Shown here: in pieces, positions 1 through 7,550 of the stretch
Position numbering within the stretch: the stretch's first letter is position 1
Layout: each line of letters opens with the position of its first letter
NCBI GenBank assembly: GCA_903895475.1
Contig: CAITUF010000257.1
Coordinates: 1 to 16,881 of the forward strand
Source of the DNA: an uncultured Opitutia bacterium
GTDB lineage: Bacteria; Verrucomicrobiota; Verrucomicrobiia; Opitutales; UBA953
Length of the DNA stretch: 16,881 nucleotides
Direction: 5' to 3'
Position numbers and translations under genes: made by a program
The notes under the pieces: generated by a model
Databases searched by the model: none
Told to the model about the DNA's origin: nothing
What the model saw: only the letters and a program-made list of their open reading frames with translations

Positions 1-241
1 CCAAGAACTTAGACTCTGCGGCCGTGAGGATGGAGTGCACCGGCTTGGTGCCGTTGTGCCGGCGCTCCTGCTGGAGGTCCGAGGCGAAGAAGTTGGCCGA
101 GGTTAGGGTGTCGAAGCTGCGGTAGCGGCGACCCTCTGGGGTGCGCCACATGACCATCCACTTCCCGGGTGCCTCCTTACGGGGGTAGACGAGGATTCCC
201 CCGTCGATGCTTCGGGAGCCTTTAATTTTGTTCTCACGCAT
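1..241 (-). CDS. Probable tyrosine-recombinase (integrase) N-terminus, partial
   Basis: An open frame begins at ATG (complement of 239-241) and runs off the left edge, giving the first 80 residues. It starts MRENKIKGSRSIDGG and continues with a beta-rich stretch (ILVYPRKEAPGKWMVMW, then GRRYRSFDTL) followed by a helical segment rich in Gln, Glu and Arg. This resembles the small N-terminal arm-DNA-binding region of phage-type tyrosine recombinases. The catalytic domain would lie outside the window, so the assignment cannot be confirmed here. The position supports it: the gene lies 203 bp downstream of the 3' end of a tRNA-Ser gene on the same strand, where island integrases usually sit. It could be another protein with a similar fold. 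The start lacks a strong ribosome-binding site; AGGA lies only 2 nt upstream. Confidence 0.55.
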   Translation of the reverse strand, partial: MRENKIKGSRSIDGGILVYPRKEAPGKWMVMWRTPEGRRYRSFDTLTSANFFASDLQQERRHNGTKPVHSILTAAESKFL

Positions 242-323
242 GATCCTAGGTTTTCGTATGCCGATTCGCGGATGCGGAACGGCGTGAGATGCCCTATTCA
301 CGGGCCTTTGAGGCTCGTCAATC

Positions 324-343
324 ATTGGACAAATATTGGACAA
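324..343. repeat. Two ATTGGACAA direct repeats, 11 bp apart
   Basis: ATTGGACAA occurs at 324-332 and again at 335-343, so the copies are offset by 11 bp, about one helical turn. They lie between the presumed integrase start and the tRNA-Ser gene. In tRNA-targeted islands this is where integrase arm-type or excisionase sites are found, but that role is inference. Confidence 0.4.
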
Positions 344-393
344 GATAACGCCTGAATTGGCATAATCTGCCTAAACGTGCATAAACACGTAGG

Positions 394-425
394 ACGGAAA
401 CACCCCGTATTTACGGGGGTTCCGT
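394..425. other. Strong hairpin between tRNA-Ser and integrase
   Basis: The arms are 394-409 and 412-425. They pair over about 14 bp around CCCCGTA/TACGGGG, with two unpaired A residues in the left arm. A T-run (427-431) follows on the plus strand, so read that way it looks like a rho-independent terminator facing the tRNA. On the minus strand, the direction of both neighbouring genes, no T-run follows the stem. Confidence 0.5.
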
Positions 426-444
426 GTTTTTCTCCGCTTTCAAG

Positions 445-535
445 TGGCGGAGAGGATGGGATTCGAACCCACGATACCCTTTTGGGGTATACCCATTTAG
501 CAAACGGGCGCTTTCGGCCACTCAGCCACCTCTCC
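445..535 (-). tRNA. tRNA-Ser (anticodon GCU)
   Basis: The minus strand folds as a class II tRNA. The acceptor stem GGAGAGG (535-529) pairs with CCTCTCC (455-449). The anticodon stem carries the loop TTGCTAA with anticodon GCT (complement of 499-501), read as serine for AGC/AGU. A long variable arm (TACCC/GGGTA) is typical of tRNA-Ser, and the T-loop TTCGAAT is intact. The discriminator base is G, and CCA is encoded (complement of 445-447). The 3' end faces the presumed integrase gene, so the 3' part of this gene is the likely attachment site. Confidence 0.97.
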
Positions 536-628
536 AGGTCCTTCGTTAATTCGAAGGATAGTCAGTAATGGGGAGAGGCGGGCGATGGTCAAGGCACGAA
601 GGAGGGTCGCGCGGAAGAGCTGTAAACA

Positions 629-645
629 GGGGCTCCCGAGGCCCC
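629..645 (-). terminator. Hairpin after the oxidoreductase gene
   Basis: Just past the stop codon of the minus-strand oxidoreductase, a GGGGC/GCCCC stem with a short loop is followed on the minus strand by TGTTTACAG. The T-run is weak, so this is a poor-to-moderate terminator candidate. Confidence 0.4.
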
Positions 646-647
646 GT

Positions 648-1844
648 TCAGTCGAACGATGGGACTTTTAGCGTGGCTCCGCCCTGCAAGGCGGATTGAT
701 GCGCGATCATGCCGGGGGCGGTGAAAGCCACGGCAGCGTAAACGTCGACCAAGGGCTTGCGACCCTTGACGAGGGAGTCGACGAACTCATGGGTAATGAA
801 ACAATGGGAGCCTTCATGGCCGCTGTCATGGCGGAGGGGTTCGGGCAAGAGGTCGGTCTTCCACCAAGCGGGCGCGGCATAGCGCTCGACCACTTGCGCG
901 GAGCGGGAAAAGCCGCCGCTATCTTTCTCCGCGGTCGCCTTCGCACGGACGATGACGGGGCCACCGAGGCCCGCAGGGTCGGCCTGGTAGAAACTCATGC
1001 GGTCTCCGTAATAGCGGGCGCGCTCCCCACCCTTCTGCGCCCCACGCCACCAAACGGCCACGCGCATGGAGTTGCCACGATTGGTCCGGAATAGCGCCGT
1101 CTCGTTCCAGAAAGGGTTCTTATAGGCGTTGTCCTTCAAAATAGGATCGTCGTCACCCCAGCCGTGGCACGAGACCTCAACGAGGCGCTCGCCCGTGATG
1201 CCGAGCAAGTGCGCGGTGCAATGGGTCGGGTAATGCATCGGCGGCAGACCGTGGCGCCAGGTGCGTTGGCCGTTTTCGAAGTAAAGCGACTCGAGCCCCG
1301 GGTGATGATACTCGGATTCTACGTGGAAGAGACGGCCGAAGGCGCCTTCCTGATAGAACTTGCGCGCGGAGATTGTCAGCTGCTGCCAGCAGCTAGTCTC
1401 GCCCATCATATAGGTCAGGCCGGACTGCTTCACGGCGCCCACAAGTTGGGCGCACTCCTCGAGCGTCATCGCAGCAGGGACCGCGCTGAGCACGTGCTTG
1501 CCAGCCGCAAGGCAAAGGAGCGTGTGCCGGACATGCTCAGGCGCCGGGGTGGCCAAGAAGACAGCCTCGACCTTGGGGTCCTTGATGAGTTCCTCCAGCG
1601 ATGGGTAGGCCTTGGCACACCGGTAGGTCTTCTGCAGTCCAGCGCGGCGGTCCGCACGGAGGTCGCTCACGGCCTCGACGATGCAATCGGGATGCTCATG
1701 GAACTGGAAGGACGCGCCGAAGCGGCCCCCCACGATGCCGACCCGGACCTTACGCGGCTCGCTGGTAAAGGGGACCTGAGCCGAGAGGCTCAAAGCGCCA
1801 AGCGCACCGAGGGAATTACACAGGAAGGTACGACGGGTGGTCAT
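648..1844 (-). CDS. Tat-exported Gfo/Idh/MocA family oxidoreductase
   Basis: A 398-residue NAD(P)-dependent dehydrogenase-like protein, probably acting on a sugar or polyol in the periplasm. The N-terminus TTRRTFLCNS (twin Arg 4-5) followed by a hydrophobic Leu/Ala stretch is a Tat signal, which fits export with bound cofactor. A Rossmann motif GIVGGRFGASF lies at 36-46, and the second domain contains HYPTHCTAH (204-212). The usual EKP catalytic motif after GKHVL is replaced by SAVP (120-123), so the canonical lysine is missing. The chemistry may therefore differ from classical inositol or glucose dehydrogenases. Length is normal for the exported subfamilies. The ATG at 1844 directly precedes the Tat motif; no clear ribosome-binding site is visible. 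The substrate cannot be told from sequence. Confidence 0.9.
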   Translation of the reverse strand: MTTRRTFLCNSLGALGALSLSAQVPFTSEPRKVRVGIVGGRFGASFQFHEHPDCIVEAVSDLRADRRAGLQKTYRCAKAYPSLEELIKDPKVEAVFLATPAPEHVRHTLLCLAAGKHVLSAVPAAMTLEECAQLVGAVKQSGLTYMMGETSCWQQLTISARKFYQEGAFGRLFHVESEYHHPGLESLYFENGQRTWRHGLPPMHYPTHCTAHLLGITGERLVEVSCHGWGDDDPILKDNAYKNPFWNETALFRTNRGNSMRVAVWWRGAQKGGERARYYGDRMSFYQADPAGLGGPVIVRAKATAEKDSGGFSRSAQVVERYAAPAWWKTDLLPEPLRHDSGHEGSHCFITHEFVDSLVKGRKPLVDVYAAVAFTAPGMIAHQSALQGGATLKVPSFD

Positions 1845-1873
1845 GGGGGCGGGGTTGCTCCCAGGTATAAGGC

Positions 1874-2013
1874 TGAAAGTAATAGGAGTCTAGAACGGAG
1901 ACACCCTCGCCCGGCGACACGGGCGTGCGAAAGAGTTGAGGGGGATTACTAGAGGTGGATTACCGAGTACGGAGTTCGGAGTACGGATTACAGAGTACAG
2001 AGGACGGAGAGGC
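1874..2013. repeat. Composite repeat with GAGTACG heptamer array, left of DUF3800
   Basis: A leader (1874 to about 1957, including GAAAGAGTTGAGGGG) is followed by exact 7-nt units at 1958-2006: GATTACC, GAGTACG, GAGTTCG, GAGTACG, GATTACA, GAGTACA, GAGGACG. A related copy in the same orientation lies at 2922-3045, on the other side of the DUF3800 gene. Together with plain DNA at 2014-2140, this fills the 308-bp gap. Three other parts of the window carry heptamer arrays with the same unit. Confidence 0.85.
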
Positions 2014-2152
2014 ATGGTTGCGGGCAGGAAACGGAGTGTGGTTAAGCGATACGTCATCATAACCTTAGTCATGCCCCTCCCTTCCACCTCAGGTACTCAA
2101 CCCTAAGGCTGATCGATTGTTAAACCGCCTTGGGGCTTGGAGCATGCCAAGG

Positions 2153-2881
2153 ATGCATCTGCTCTACGTCGATGAAAGTGGGGACACCGGTCACGCAGGT
2201 TCCCAGACACGCACGTTCACGCTGAGCGGACTGTTAGTGCACCACGCCGAGTGGCACGAGGCCCAGGCGGCAATCACACGTATGCGCCGACGTCTCTATG
2301 AAAAGTACGGCTACCCAGTCCACGCCGAAATCCACGCTAGCGAAATGCTAGGTCGCAGCGAGGCGCATCATGGAACGCAAAGACATCAGCGAATCCAAGC
2401 GGCCTTGCATGCAGTCGAGATGATCAGAAGGGAGAAACGCCTCACGCCACTCCGGGTCATCGTGGCGAAAGGAGCCCTTGGACATGGTGTACCTCAAGCC
2501 GCCTGGCTCGCACTACTCGAAGCCACGTCTCGACATATCGCCTCAGGAGAGGGTCATCGATTCTGCTCTGCTCAGGGACTTGCCGTCGTCTGCGACGATC
2601 ACCGCACCGCGCCCTCCGCAGCATGGTTGAGTGAAATTCGTGCAAAGCTCGACTTGGGTACCCTGCTCATCGACGAACCGTTTGGTCGAGACTCGAGGCA
2701 AAGCCCGCTACTCCAACTTTGCGACCTTCTGGCTTACCTCACCAAGCAAACCCTCGAACCCAATGCGCTCTTCAGTCAGCCCCACACCCAGAGCATGATC
2801 AAGCGCTGCAATACACTCTTCGAGGAACGAGGCGTTACCATTTTCCTAAAAGAAGAAGGGGGCGCTTTCGCGCCCCCCTAA
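2153..2881 (+). CDS. DUF3800 domain protein
   Basis: Encodes about 242 residues with the DUF3800 hallmarks: YVDESGDTG close to the N-terminus and QLCDLLAYLTKQ near the C-terminus, whose acidic residues suggest a metal-dependent, RNase H-like site. The biochemical role of the family is not established; members often occur in mobile or defence-rich DNA. I chose the ATG at 2153 because family members usually begin a few residues before YVDESGD and because GGAG lies 10 nt upstream. ATG 2144 and TTG 2117 are in frame and would add 3 or 12 residues. The gene stands alone between two direct copies of a composite repeat, suggesting an inserted cassette. Its last codons form a GC hairpin (2858-2877). 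Confidence 0.85.
   Translation: MHLLYVDESGDTGHAGSQTRTFTLSGLLVHHAEWHEAQAAITRMRRRLYEKYGYPVHAEIHASEMLGRSEAHHGTQRHQRIQAALHAVEMIRREKRLTPLRVIVAKGALGHGVPQAAWLALLEATSRHIASGEGHRFCSAQGLAVVCDDHRTAPSAAWLSEIRAKLDLGTLLIDEPFGRDSRQSPLLQLCDLLAYLTKQTLEPNALFSQPHTQSMIKRCNTLFEERGVTIFLKEEGGAFAPP
2858..2877. terminator. Hairpin inside the last codons of DUF3800
   Basis: GGGGGCGC (2858-2865), loop TTTC, then GCGCCCCC (2870-2877) is a perfect 8-bp stem ending just before the TAA stop. On the plus strand no T-run follows. On the minus strand the stem is followed by TTCTTCTTTT, so it works better as a terminator for leftward transcription and may shield the gene from the minus-strand cytochrome gene. Confidence 0.6.
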
Positions 2882-2921
2882 GAGGAATCTCAGCGGGTCT
2901 TAGCCGCCTACACACCTGAGG

Positions 2922-3045
2922 TGAAAGTAAACAGGAGTGCTGGAGTGACAAGGGGAAAGAGTTGAGGGGAAATACTAGGGGAGGAGGACGGAGTATAGAG
3001 TTCTGAGTACGGATTACAGAGTACGGAGTTCGGAGGACGGAGCGG
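2922..3045. repeat. Composite repeat with GAGTACG heptamer array, right of DUF3800
   Basis: Second copy of the block at 1874-2013, same orientation: TGAAAGTAA, then AGGAGT, then GAAAGAGTTGAGGGG, then eight exact heptamers at 2984-3039 (GAGGACG, GAGTATA, GAGTTCT, GAGTACG, GATTACA, GAGTACG, GAGTTCG, GAGGACG). The order and number of heptamers differ from the first copy, so units have been shuffled or replaced. Confidence 0.85.
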
Positions 3046-3099
3046 CGGGCTTATTCCATCTGATGATCGGATTCCTGCAATCCATCTGACCCTACCAAC

Positions 3100-3124
3100 A
3101 AAAAGGGCGGCCCGAAGGCCGCCC
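3100..3124 (-). terminator. Rho-independent terminator of the dihaem cytochrome gene
   Basis: On the minus strand a perfect 8-bp GC stem, GGGCGGCC/GGCCGCCC with loop TTCG, is followed directly by TTTTTG. It lies 40 bp past the stop codon of the minus-strand gene ending at 3164. Confidence 0.92.
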
Positions 3125-3163
3125 TGGTTTGCGTGAGATCGGAATGTAGTCCCGACCCTGTCC

Positions 3164-4414
3164 TCAGATCGAGAGCAGAAACTCGGAGAGCTGCTTCTTC
3201 TGGGCGGGGGTCAGCTTGAGGTAACGCTCACGCGAGACCTTCGCTTCCCCGTCGTGCGCCAGGATGGCGGCCTCCACCGTGGTGGCACGTCCGTCATGCA
3301 GGTAGGGTGCGCTGTAACGCAGGCCCCACAGCGGCGAGGTGCGCATTTCGCGCGCACCAGCTGGTGACTGGACGATGCCATCACCGAGCGAACCCATGTC
3401 ATGCAGGAGGAGGTCCGAATAGAGACGCACTTCCTTGCGGTCGAAGGCTGGTTCCTTGCTGGGGGCGGTTGTCATGCTCGGGACGTGGCAGACGGCGCAG
3501 CCCGCGACCGTGAAGAGCTGCTGGCCGGCGGCGGCGGTCGGCGTGAGCTTCATGCCCGGAGGCGGGGCCAGGAACTTCATGAAGTTCGCAACCTTCTCGA
3601 AGTCGGCCAAACCCGTCGCGGGAGCGTCCTCTGGATCCAGAACAAAGTCCGACTTCGCCAACTTCGCCGCATCGCCGTTCGGAGCGTTCTCCGTCGGGAA
3701 GAAGCGATTCGTCACACCCATCTCATTCGCATAGGCATCAGCCGCGAAGGCCAACACGCTCGTCTGCTGTGCCTTCCAGCCAAAACGACCCACGCGGGAC
3801 TTGCCGCTAACGATGTCGGTCGTCACGACCGCCTTACCTTTGACGCCATCGATGGGCTGCTTACGGACATTACGCAGGATTACCTCATCCGGGATGGCAT
3901 CGATTAAGCCCAAGCCAAAGAGCGGGGTTGAATTACGATGTACGATGGTATTGGCCTCCGGCGGCACGATTTCCGTGGCGGTCGGCAAGATCGCCTGATC
4001 CTGCAGCAAGGAACCACCAAGCGACTCCAGCGCATCGAATTTGCCGTGCTTGGTCAGACCGAAGCGCGTGACATTGCGGGCGCTTCCGCCGCCGATGGCG
4101 CCGCTGCCATGGCAAGCGACGCACGAACTCTCATTGAAGATCGGCCCAAGGCCGCCTTCCACGTCTTCGGTCTTTTCGAAGTCGGCCTTACCTTCGGCGA
4201 AGAGCTGCAGCTGCTCCGAGGTCAGACCCGCAAGCGGGTCGCCGAGGAGCGGCTTGGCCGGATTCACCTTCGGGATGGACGGACGCAGGACGGGCCGTGG
4301 GCGCAGCGCGGGCTGCTGCGCCGAACGGTCCGGGTGGGGGCGCGCATCGTCGGCCACGACCAAGGAGGCCGCGGCGACGAGGGCACACATTCCGATCAGA
4401 CGGGTGTTGATCAT
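3164..4414 (-). CDS. Exported dihaem oxidoreductase (DUF1111/DHOR family)
   Basis: A 416-residue periplasmic c-type cytochrome. Residues 1-21 form a Sec signal (hydrophobic core ALVAAASLVV, then AD). Two haem-binding motifs are present, CVACH (98-102) and CAVCH (306-310). The spacing and surrounding motifs, GRFGWKAQQTSV (209-220), LLLHDMG (335-341, a candidate Met ligand) and SPLWGLRYSAPYLHDGR (360-376), match the family called dihaem oxidoreductase, putative peroxidase or thiol oxidoreductase. Members resemble MauG/CcpA-type dihaem peroxidases, but the substrate is unknown. A proline-rich linker (36-53) separates the signal from the first haem domain. The gene is transcribed alone and ends in a strong terminator. 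No clear ribosome-binding site precedes the ATG. Confidence 0.9.
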   Translation of the reverse strand: MINTRLIGMCALVAAASLVVADDARPHPDRSAQQPALRPRPVLRPSIPKVNPAKPLLGDPLAGLTSEQLQLFAEGKADFEKTEDVEGGLGPIFNESSCVACHGSGAIGGGSARNVTRFGLTKHGKFDALESLGGSLLQDQAILPTATEIVPPEANTIVHRNSTPLFGLGLIDAIPDEVILRNVRKQPIDGVKGKAVVTTDIVSGKSRVGRFGWKAQQTSVLAFAADAYANEMGVTNRFFPTENAPNGDAAKLAKSDFVLDPEDAPATGLADFEKVANFMKFLAPPPGMKLTPTAAAGQQLFTVAGCAVCHVPSMTTAPSKEPAFDRKEVRLYSDLLLHDMGSLGDGIVQSPAGAREMRTSPLWGLRYSAPYLHDGRATTVEAAILAHDGEAKVSRERYLKLTPAQKKQLSEFLLSI

Positions 4415-4691
4415 TCGTGTATGGGGTGGGGTTTGACGGGAGCCCTGTGCGCTGCCCGTGAAGATACAATGGCCGCAAACCCATCTGGAGTGAAGCCCGC
4501 TACTGTTACTTTTGCCTTAAGGAAAGATGAAGAGGCAGGCAGGGAACGCACCACGCGCGGTCGTCGATGCGTTCGGTGTTCATAGGACGGTGTAGAACAA
4601 CGGGGAGCGAAACGGGGTCTTGGCAAAGATAGGGGCGCGACGCTGCCCCAAAGAGTCTCGCCAACCCAAGACCGGACACCTACCCATCAGC

Positions 4692-5462
4692 ATGGCCAAC
4701 CAAACCCTCACCGGCACCCTGTTCACAAACAATGCCCCGTTGACCAAGGTCTGCATCGCGACGCCCGCCTACCGCTCGAGCTATGCAGGCGCATATGTCG
4801 AAAGCCTCTTCGGCCTCACTAGCGAGGCGCCGAAGCACCGCGTCGCCCTCTGCTTCTCCACGATCGACTACGCCGACGTCGTCACCGCGCGCAACTACCT
4901 GATATCCCGGTTCTATTTCAACCGCACGGACTGTTCGCACCTGCTGTTCCTGGACAGCGACATGGGCTTTGAGTCCAAGCTCATCTTCGACATGCTGGCA
5001 CTGAAACAGGATGTCGTCGGGGCGATCTATCCGCGCCGGACGGTCGACCTCCGCAAGCTGCACGCCAAGGGCGACCAGCCCTTCGAACAAGCCTATGCGC
5101 AAGCCTGCGACTTCATCGGCACCCCCGTGGGCACGCCGAGCAAGGAGGCCTTCGTCGAAGTATCCGGCTTGGGCGCGGGCGTGCTGCTCATCTCTCGCGC
5201 CGCGGTGGCGAAGATGATCGAAGGCTGTCCCGAGATCGTCGATACCCAGCGGTACAAACGTTACCCCTTCGCCGACAAGCTCGCCGGCTTCATCATGCCC
5301 TTCAACAAGATCGACCTAGGTGACCGGGAACTTTCGGAGGACCTCTCTTTTTGCCACCGCTGGCGGAAGGCCTGCGGCGGAAAAATCTTCGGTAGCACCG
5401 CCAGCCCCATCAAGCATGTCGGTGAAAACACGGTGATCTCGAAGTTGGCGGACAGCTGGTAA
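4692..5462 (+). CDS. GT-A fold glycosyltransferase-like protein
   Basis: A 256-residue cytoplasmic protein without a signal peptide. Visible motifs: KVCIATPAY (19-27) in the position of the nucleotide-binding first strand; ARNYLISRF (66-74); LLFLDSDMGF (84-93) with a DSD metal-binding motif; DVVGAIYPRR (107-116); GLGAGVLLISR (159-169); and LSEDLSFCHRW (214-224) with a candidate catalytic acid pair. This pattern fits small GT-A/Anp1-like glycosyltransferases found in bacteria and phages; donor and acceptor are unknown. The ATG at 4692 is preferred because the protein then begins shortly before the first strand; a TTG at 4620 would add 24 unrelated residues. The gene is divergent from the dihaem cytochrome gene and lies 75 bp upstream of the next gene, possibly co-transcribed. 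Confidence 0.8.
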   Translation: MANQTLTGTLFTNNAPLTKVCIATPAYRSSYAGAYVESLFGLTSEAPKHRVALCFSTIDYADVVTARNYLISRFYFNRTDCSHLLFLDSDMGFESKLIFDMLALKQDVVGAIYPRRTVDLRKLHAKGDQPFEQAYAQACDFIGTPVGTPSKEAFVEVSGLGAGVLLISRAAVAKMIEGCPEIVDTQRYKRYPFADKLAGFIMPFNKIDLGDRELSEDLSFCHRWRKACGGKIFGSTASPIKHVGENTVISKLADSW

Positions 5463-5537
5463 GGCCAAACGCCCCAAATCTATCGATTAAGAAGGTTGGC
5501 TGCGGTGAAGGGAGCGTCCAACTTGAGGACCATCCCC

Positions 5538-7190
5538 ATGCGTATTCTCCAGCTACTCGCCGCCCTGCCCTGTCTCGTCGCTACCTTGGCGGCCAATGAC
5601 GTCGGCCTCGATTCCGCTGGCCCGACGCGCTTCGGGGCGCGCTTCGAAGAGGTCGATGGCAAGCGCGTCGCCAAATTCAACGGCGACAAAGGCGTGATGG
5701 CCACGTTCACCTTCGCCGCAGAGGGCGAGACCACGGTGGCGGTGCAGGTCACCCTCCCCAAGGACGGTAAAGTGAAATTAAATGGTCGCTTCGCCAACAA
5801 GGCCGTCGGCGGCGAGGTCCAAGGCACCGGCCAGCCTCAGTGGGTCGAACTCGGCAACGCCCGCGTCGTCGCAAACACCCCGACCGCCCTCTCGCTGGAA
5901 GCCAGCGAACGCAAAGGCAGCGTCGTCGTCCACGGCTTCCGTTTCGGCGCGAATGCCAGCGCGACGCCGGCGGTGCACTTCAAGACCGCCTACGCCCACA
6001 ACAAGGAAGTCACCATCGGCGACCGCGGTGGCCTGGGTGCCGCCACCTTCAAGGCCGACGGCATACTGCTCGTCCCGGTCGTCGTCGAAAAGGCCGGCGA
6101 AGTCTCCTTCGCCGCCCGCTACACCTTGGCCACGGGCGCCAAGCGCACGCTGCAGTTCACTGCGACCGACAATCTTGAAGAAGTGCGAACGCGTTCCACG
6201 GTCATCGACCTAGCCCTGTCTGGCACCGGCAAGGTCACCCAATCGACGGATTTCTCGCTTAATTTCCCGAAGGCCGGCACCTACCTGATTGCGATCGCGA
6301 GCAAGGCCGATGGCGATGCCCCGGTGACCGTCAATGGGCTGGTCATCCGCAAAGGCACGAACGCCAACCTCTGGGCACTCCCCAATGGCAACGCCCAGTC
6401 GGTGCACTATGGCTACCCGGTGCCCAAGGGCGAAACGGCTCTCTGGGCCTATGCCGAAGCCAAGTCGGCCCCTGGCCCAGCGGCGACCTACAATTGCGTC
6501 CTCGGCTTTGGCCAAGGCTACTTCGGTTTCCAGCGCCGGGCGCTCGGCACGAACCCCGATGACCGTTGGTTCATCTACTCCCTCTGGGACAACGGGTACG
6601 TGAAGAACAACGTCAAGAACGCCAACCAAGACCCCGAGGAACTGAAGAATGCCATCGTGCGCATGCTCGCCAAAGGCGACGACGTGAAAGCCTACGCGTT
6701 TGACCATGAAGGCTCGGGTGGCCATAGCCACCTGGAATACCCTTGGAAGGATAATGAAACCTATGCGTTCCTCCTAGGAGTAAAGCAGGACGGCACGGGC
6801 GCAATCTTTTCGACTTATGTGCGCCTTGACGGTGGCCAGTGGAAATTCCTGACCTCTTTCCGCCGTCCGAACACCAAGGCTAAGCTCGATGGCCTGTACT
6901 CGTTCGTGGAAGACTGGTCGGGCTCCTCGGGCCAGCAGAAGCGCGACTGCCACTATTCCAATATCTGGATCCGCAACACCGAGAGTAAGTGGATTCAGCT
7001 CCGCGATGCCAAGTCGAGCGCCACTGCTGAACTCGGCCGCAGCGACTTTGACCACTACGTCGAAGGTAACGGCGTCGTCCTCAGCACCGGCGGCTACGGT
7101 GAGCCCAAGGGCAAGCGCGGCGTCGTCCTCCAGATTCCCGAAAGCAAGACCCCGCCCTCCGTCGACGTCGACAAGCTGCCGACGAAGTAA
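5538..7190 (+). CDS. Exported DUF3472 protein with two N-terminal beta modules
   Basis: A 550-residue secreted protein. A short signal peptide (1-19, ILQLLAALPCLVATLAA) is followed by a beta-rich module (about 21-137), a second module (about 147-272) recalling DUF5077 or carbohydrate-binding domains, and a DUF3472 domain (about 293-480). That domain contains YNCVLGFGQGYFGFQ (318-332), IYSLWDNG (346-353), GSGGHSHLEYPWK (392-404) and a late NIWIRN strand. DUF3472 is found in exported proteins of Bacteroidota and Verrucomicrobiota and is associated with polysaccharide use, but its activity is not established. The ATG at 5538 has GAGG 9 nt upstream and starts directly with the signal peptide; a TTG at 5496 is in frame but less likely. 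TAA is followed at once by the repeat block at 7191. Confidence 0.85.
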   Translation: MRILQLLAALPCLVATLAANDVGLDSAGPTRFGARFEEVDGKRVAKFNGDKGVMATFTFAAEGETTVAVQVTLPKDGKVKLNGRFANKAVGGEVQGTGQPQWVELGNARVVANTPTALSLEASERKGSVVVHGFRFGANASATPAVHFKTAYAHNKEVTIGDRGGLGAATFKADGILLVPVVVEKAGEVSFAARYTLATGAKRTLQFTATDNLEEVRTRSTVIDLALSGTGKVTQSTDFSLNFPKAGTYLIAIASKADGDAPVTVNGLVIRKGTNANLWALPNGNAQSVHYGYPVPKGETALWAYAEAKSAPGPAATYNCVLGFGQGYFGFQRRALGTNPDDRWFIYSLWDNGYVKNNVKNANQDPEELKNAIVRMLAKGDDVKAYAFDHEGSGGHSHLEYPWKDNETYAFLLGVKQDGTGAIFSTYVRLDGGQWKFLTSFRRPNTKAKLDGLYSFVEDWSGSSGQQKRDCHYSNIWIRNTESKWIQLRDAKSSATAELGRSDFDHYVEGNGVVLSTGGYGEPKGKRGVVLQIPESKTPPSVDVDKLPTK

Positions 7191-7391
7191 GAGGTAGGGA
7201 CAGGGTAACCCTGCAAAGGTGCAAATCGGCCGGAGGCCGGTGCAAAAGTGCAAAGATGAACGAGAGTTTGGAGGACAGAGTACGGAAGACAGATGGAGAG
7301 GCAGAGGTAACGCGACGAAGCCTTTGGCTCCGTAATCTGTAATCAGTACTCCGTACTCCTCTATCTCAGCACGCAGTGCTGACCCTACCTC
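7191..7391. repeat. Mosaic repeat block after DUF3472
   Basis: Modules in order: a GAGGTAGGGA flank with palindrome CAGGGTAACCCTG (7201-7213); octamers GGTGCAAA (7218-7225), GGTGCAAA (7239-7246) and AGTGCAAA (7247-7254) interrupted by TCGGCCGGAGGCC; heptamers GAGTTTG, GAGGACA, GAGTACG, GAAGACA (7264-7291); a reverse-orientation heptamer array (7328-7358; minus-strand units GAGTACG, GAGTACT, GATTACA, GATTACG); and a palindrome TCAGCAC-gca-GTGCTGA (7366-7382) followed by CCCTACCTC. All four module types therefore occur within 200 bp. Confidence 0.8.
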
Positions 7392-7437
7392 ATAAACAAT
7401 GGGCCGAGAAGGAATCGTGGATTGTGCTGAAAATGGA

Positions 7438-7463
7438 AGAGGCGGGCCTCCCGGCCCGCCTCT
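7438..7463. terminator. Strong GC hairpin, possible terminator
   Basis: AGAGGCGGGCC (7438-7448), loop TCCC and GGCCCGCCTCT (7453-7463) give a perfect 11-bp stem. On the plus strand no T-run follows. On the minus strand TTCCATTTTC follows. It lies about 250 bp past the DUF3472 stop and may close transcription from either side. Confidence 0.45.
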
Positions 7464-7550
7464 GAAGCACATAAACCTAAACTATCAGTTCGCTCCCTTT
7501 GAGGGCTCAAACCGAACCCCACTATTGAAGGAAAGACCTCAGAACCTGGT

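Noticed and set aside
377..568. 63-residue plus-strand frame with the GEDGIRTHDTLLGYT motif
   Set aside because: It is the antisense translation of the tRNA-Ser gene. This motif is a well-known spurious protein in databases.
1164..1952. 262-residue plus-strand frame
   Set aside because: Antisense to the Gfo/Idh/MocA gene and Arg/Ala-rich without any motif; the minus-strand frame has clear Tat and Rossmann motifs.
3938..4585. 215-residue plus-strand frame
   Set aside because: Antisense to the dihaem cytochrome gene, whose CxxCH motifs settle the coding strand.
6774..7472. 232-residue minus-strand frame
   Set aside because: Runs through repeat DNA and antisense to the DUF3472 gene; no recognisable domain.
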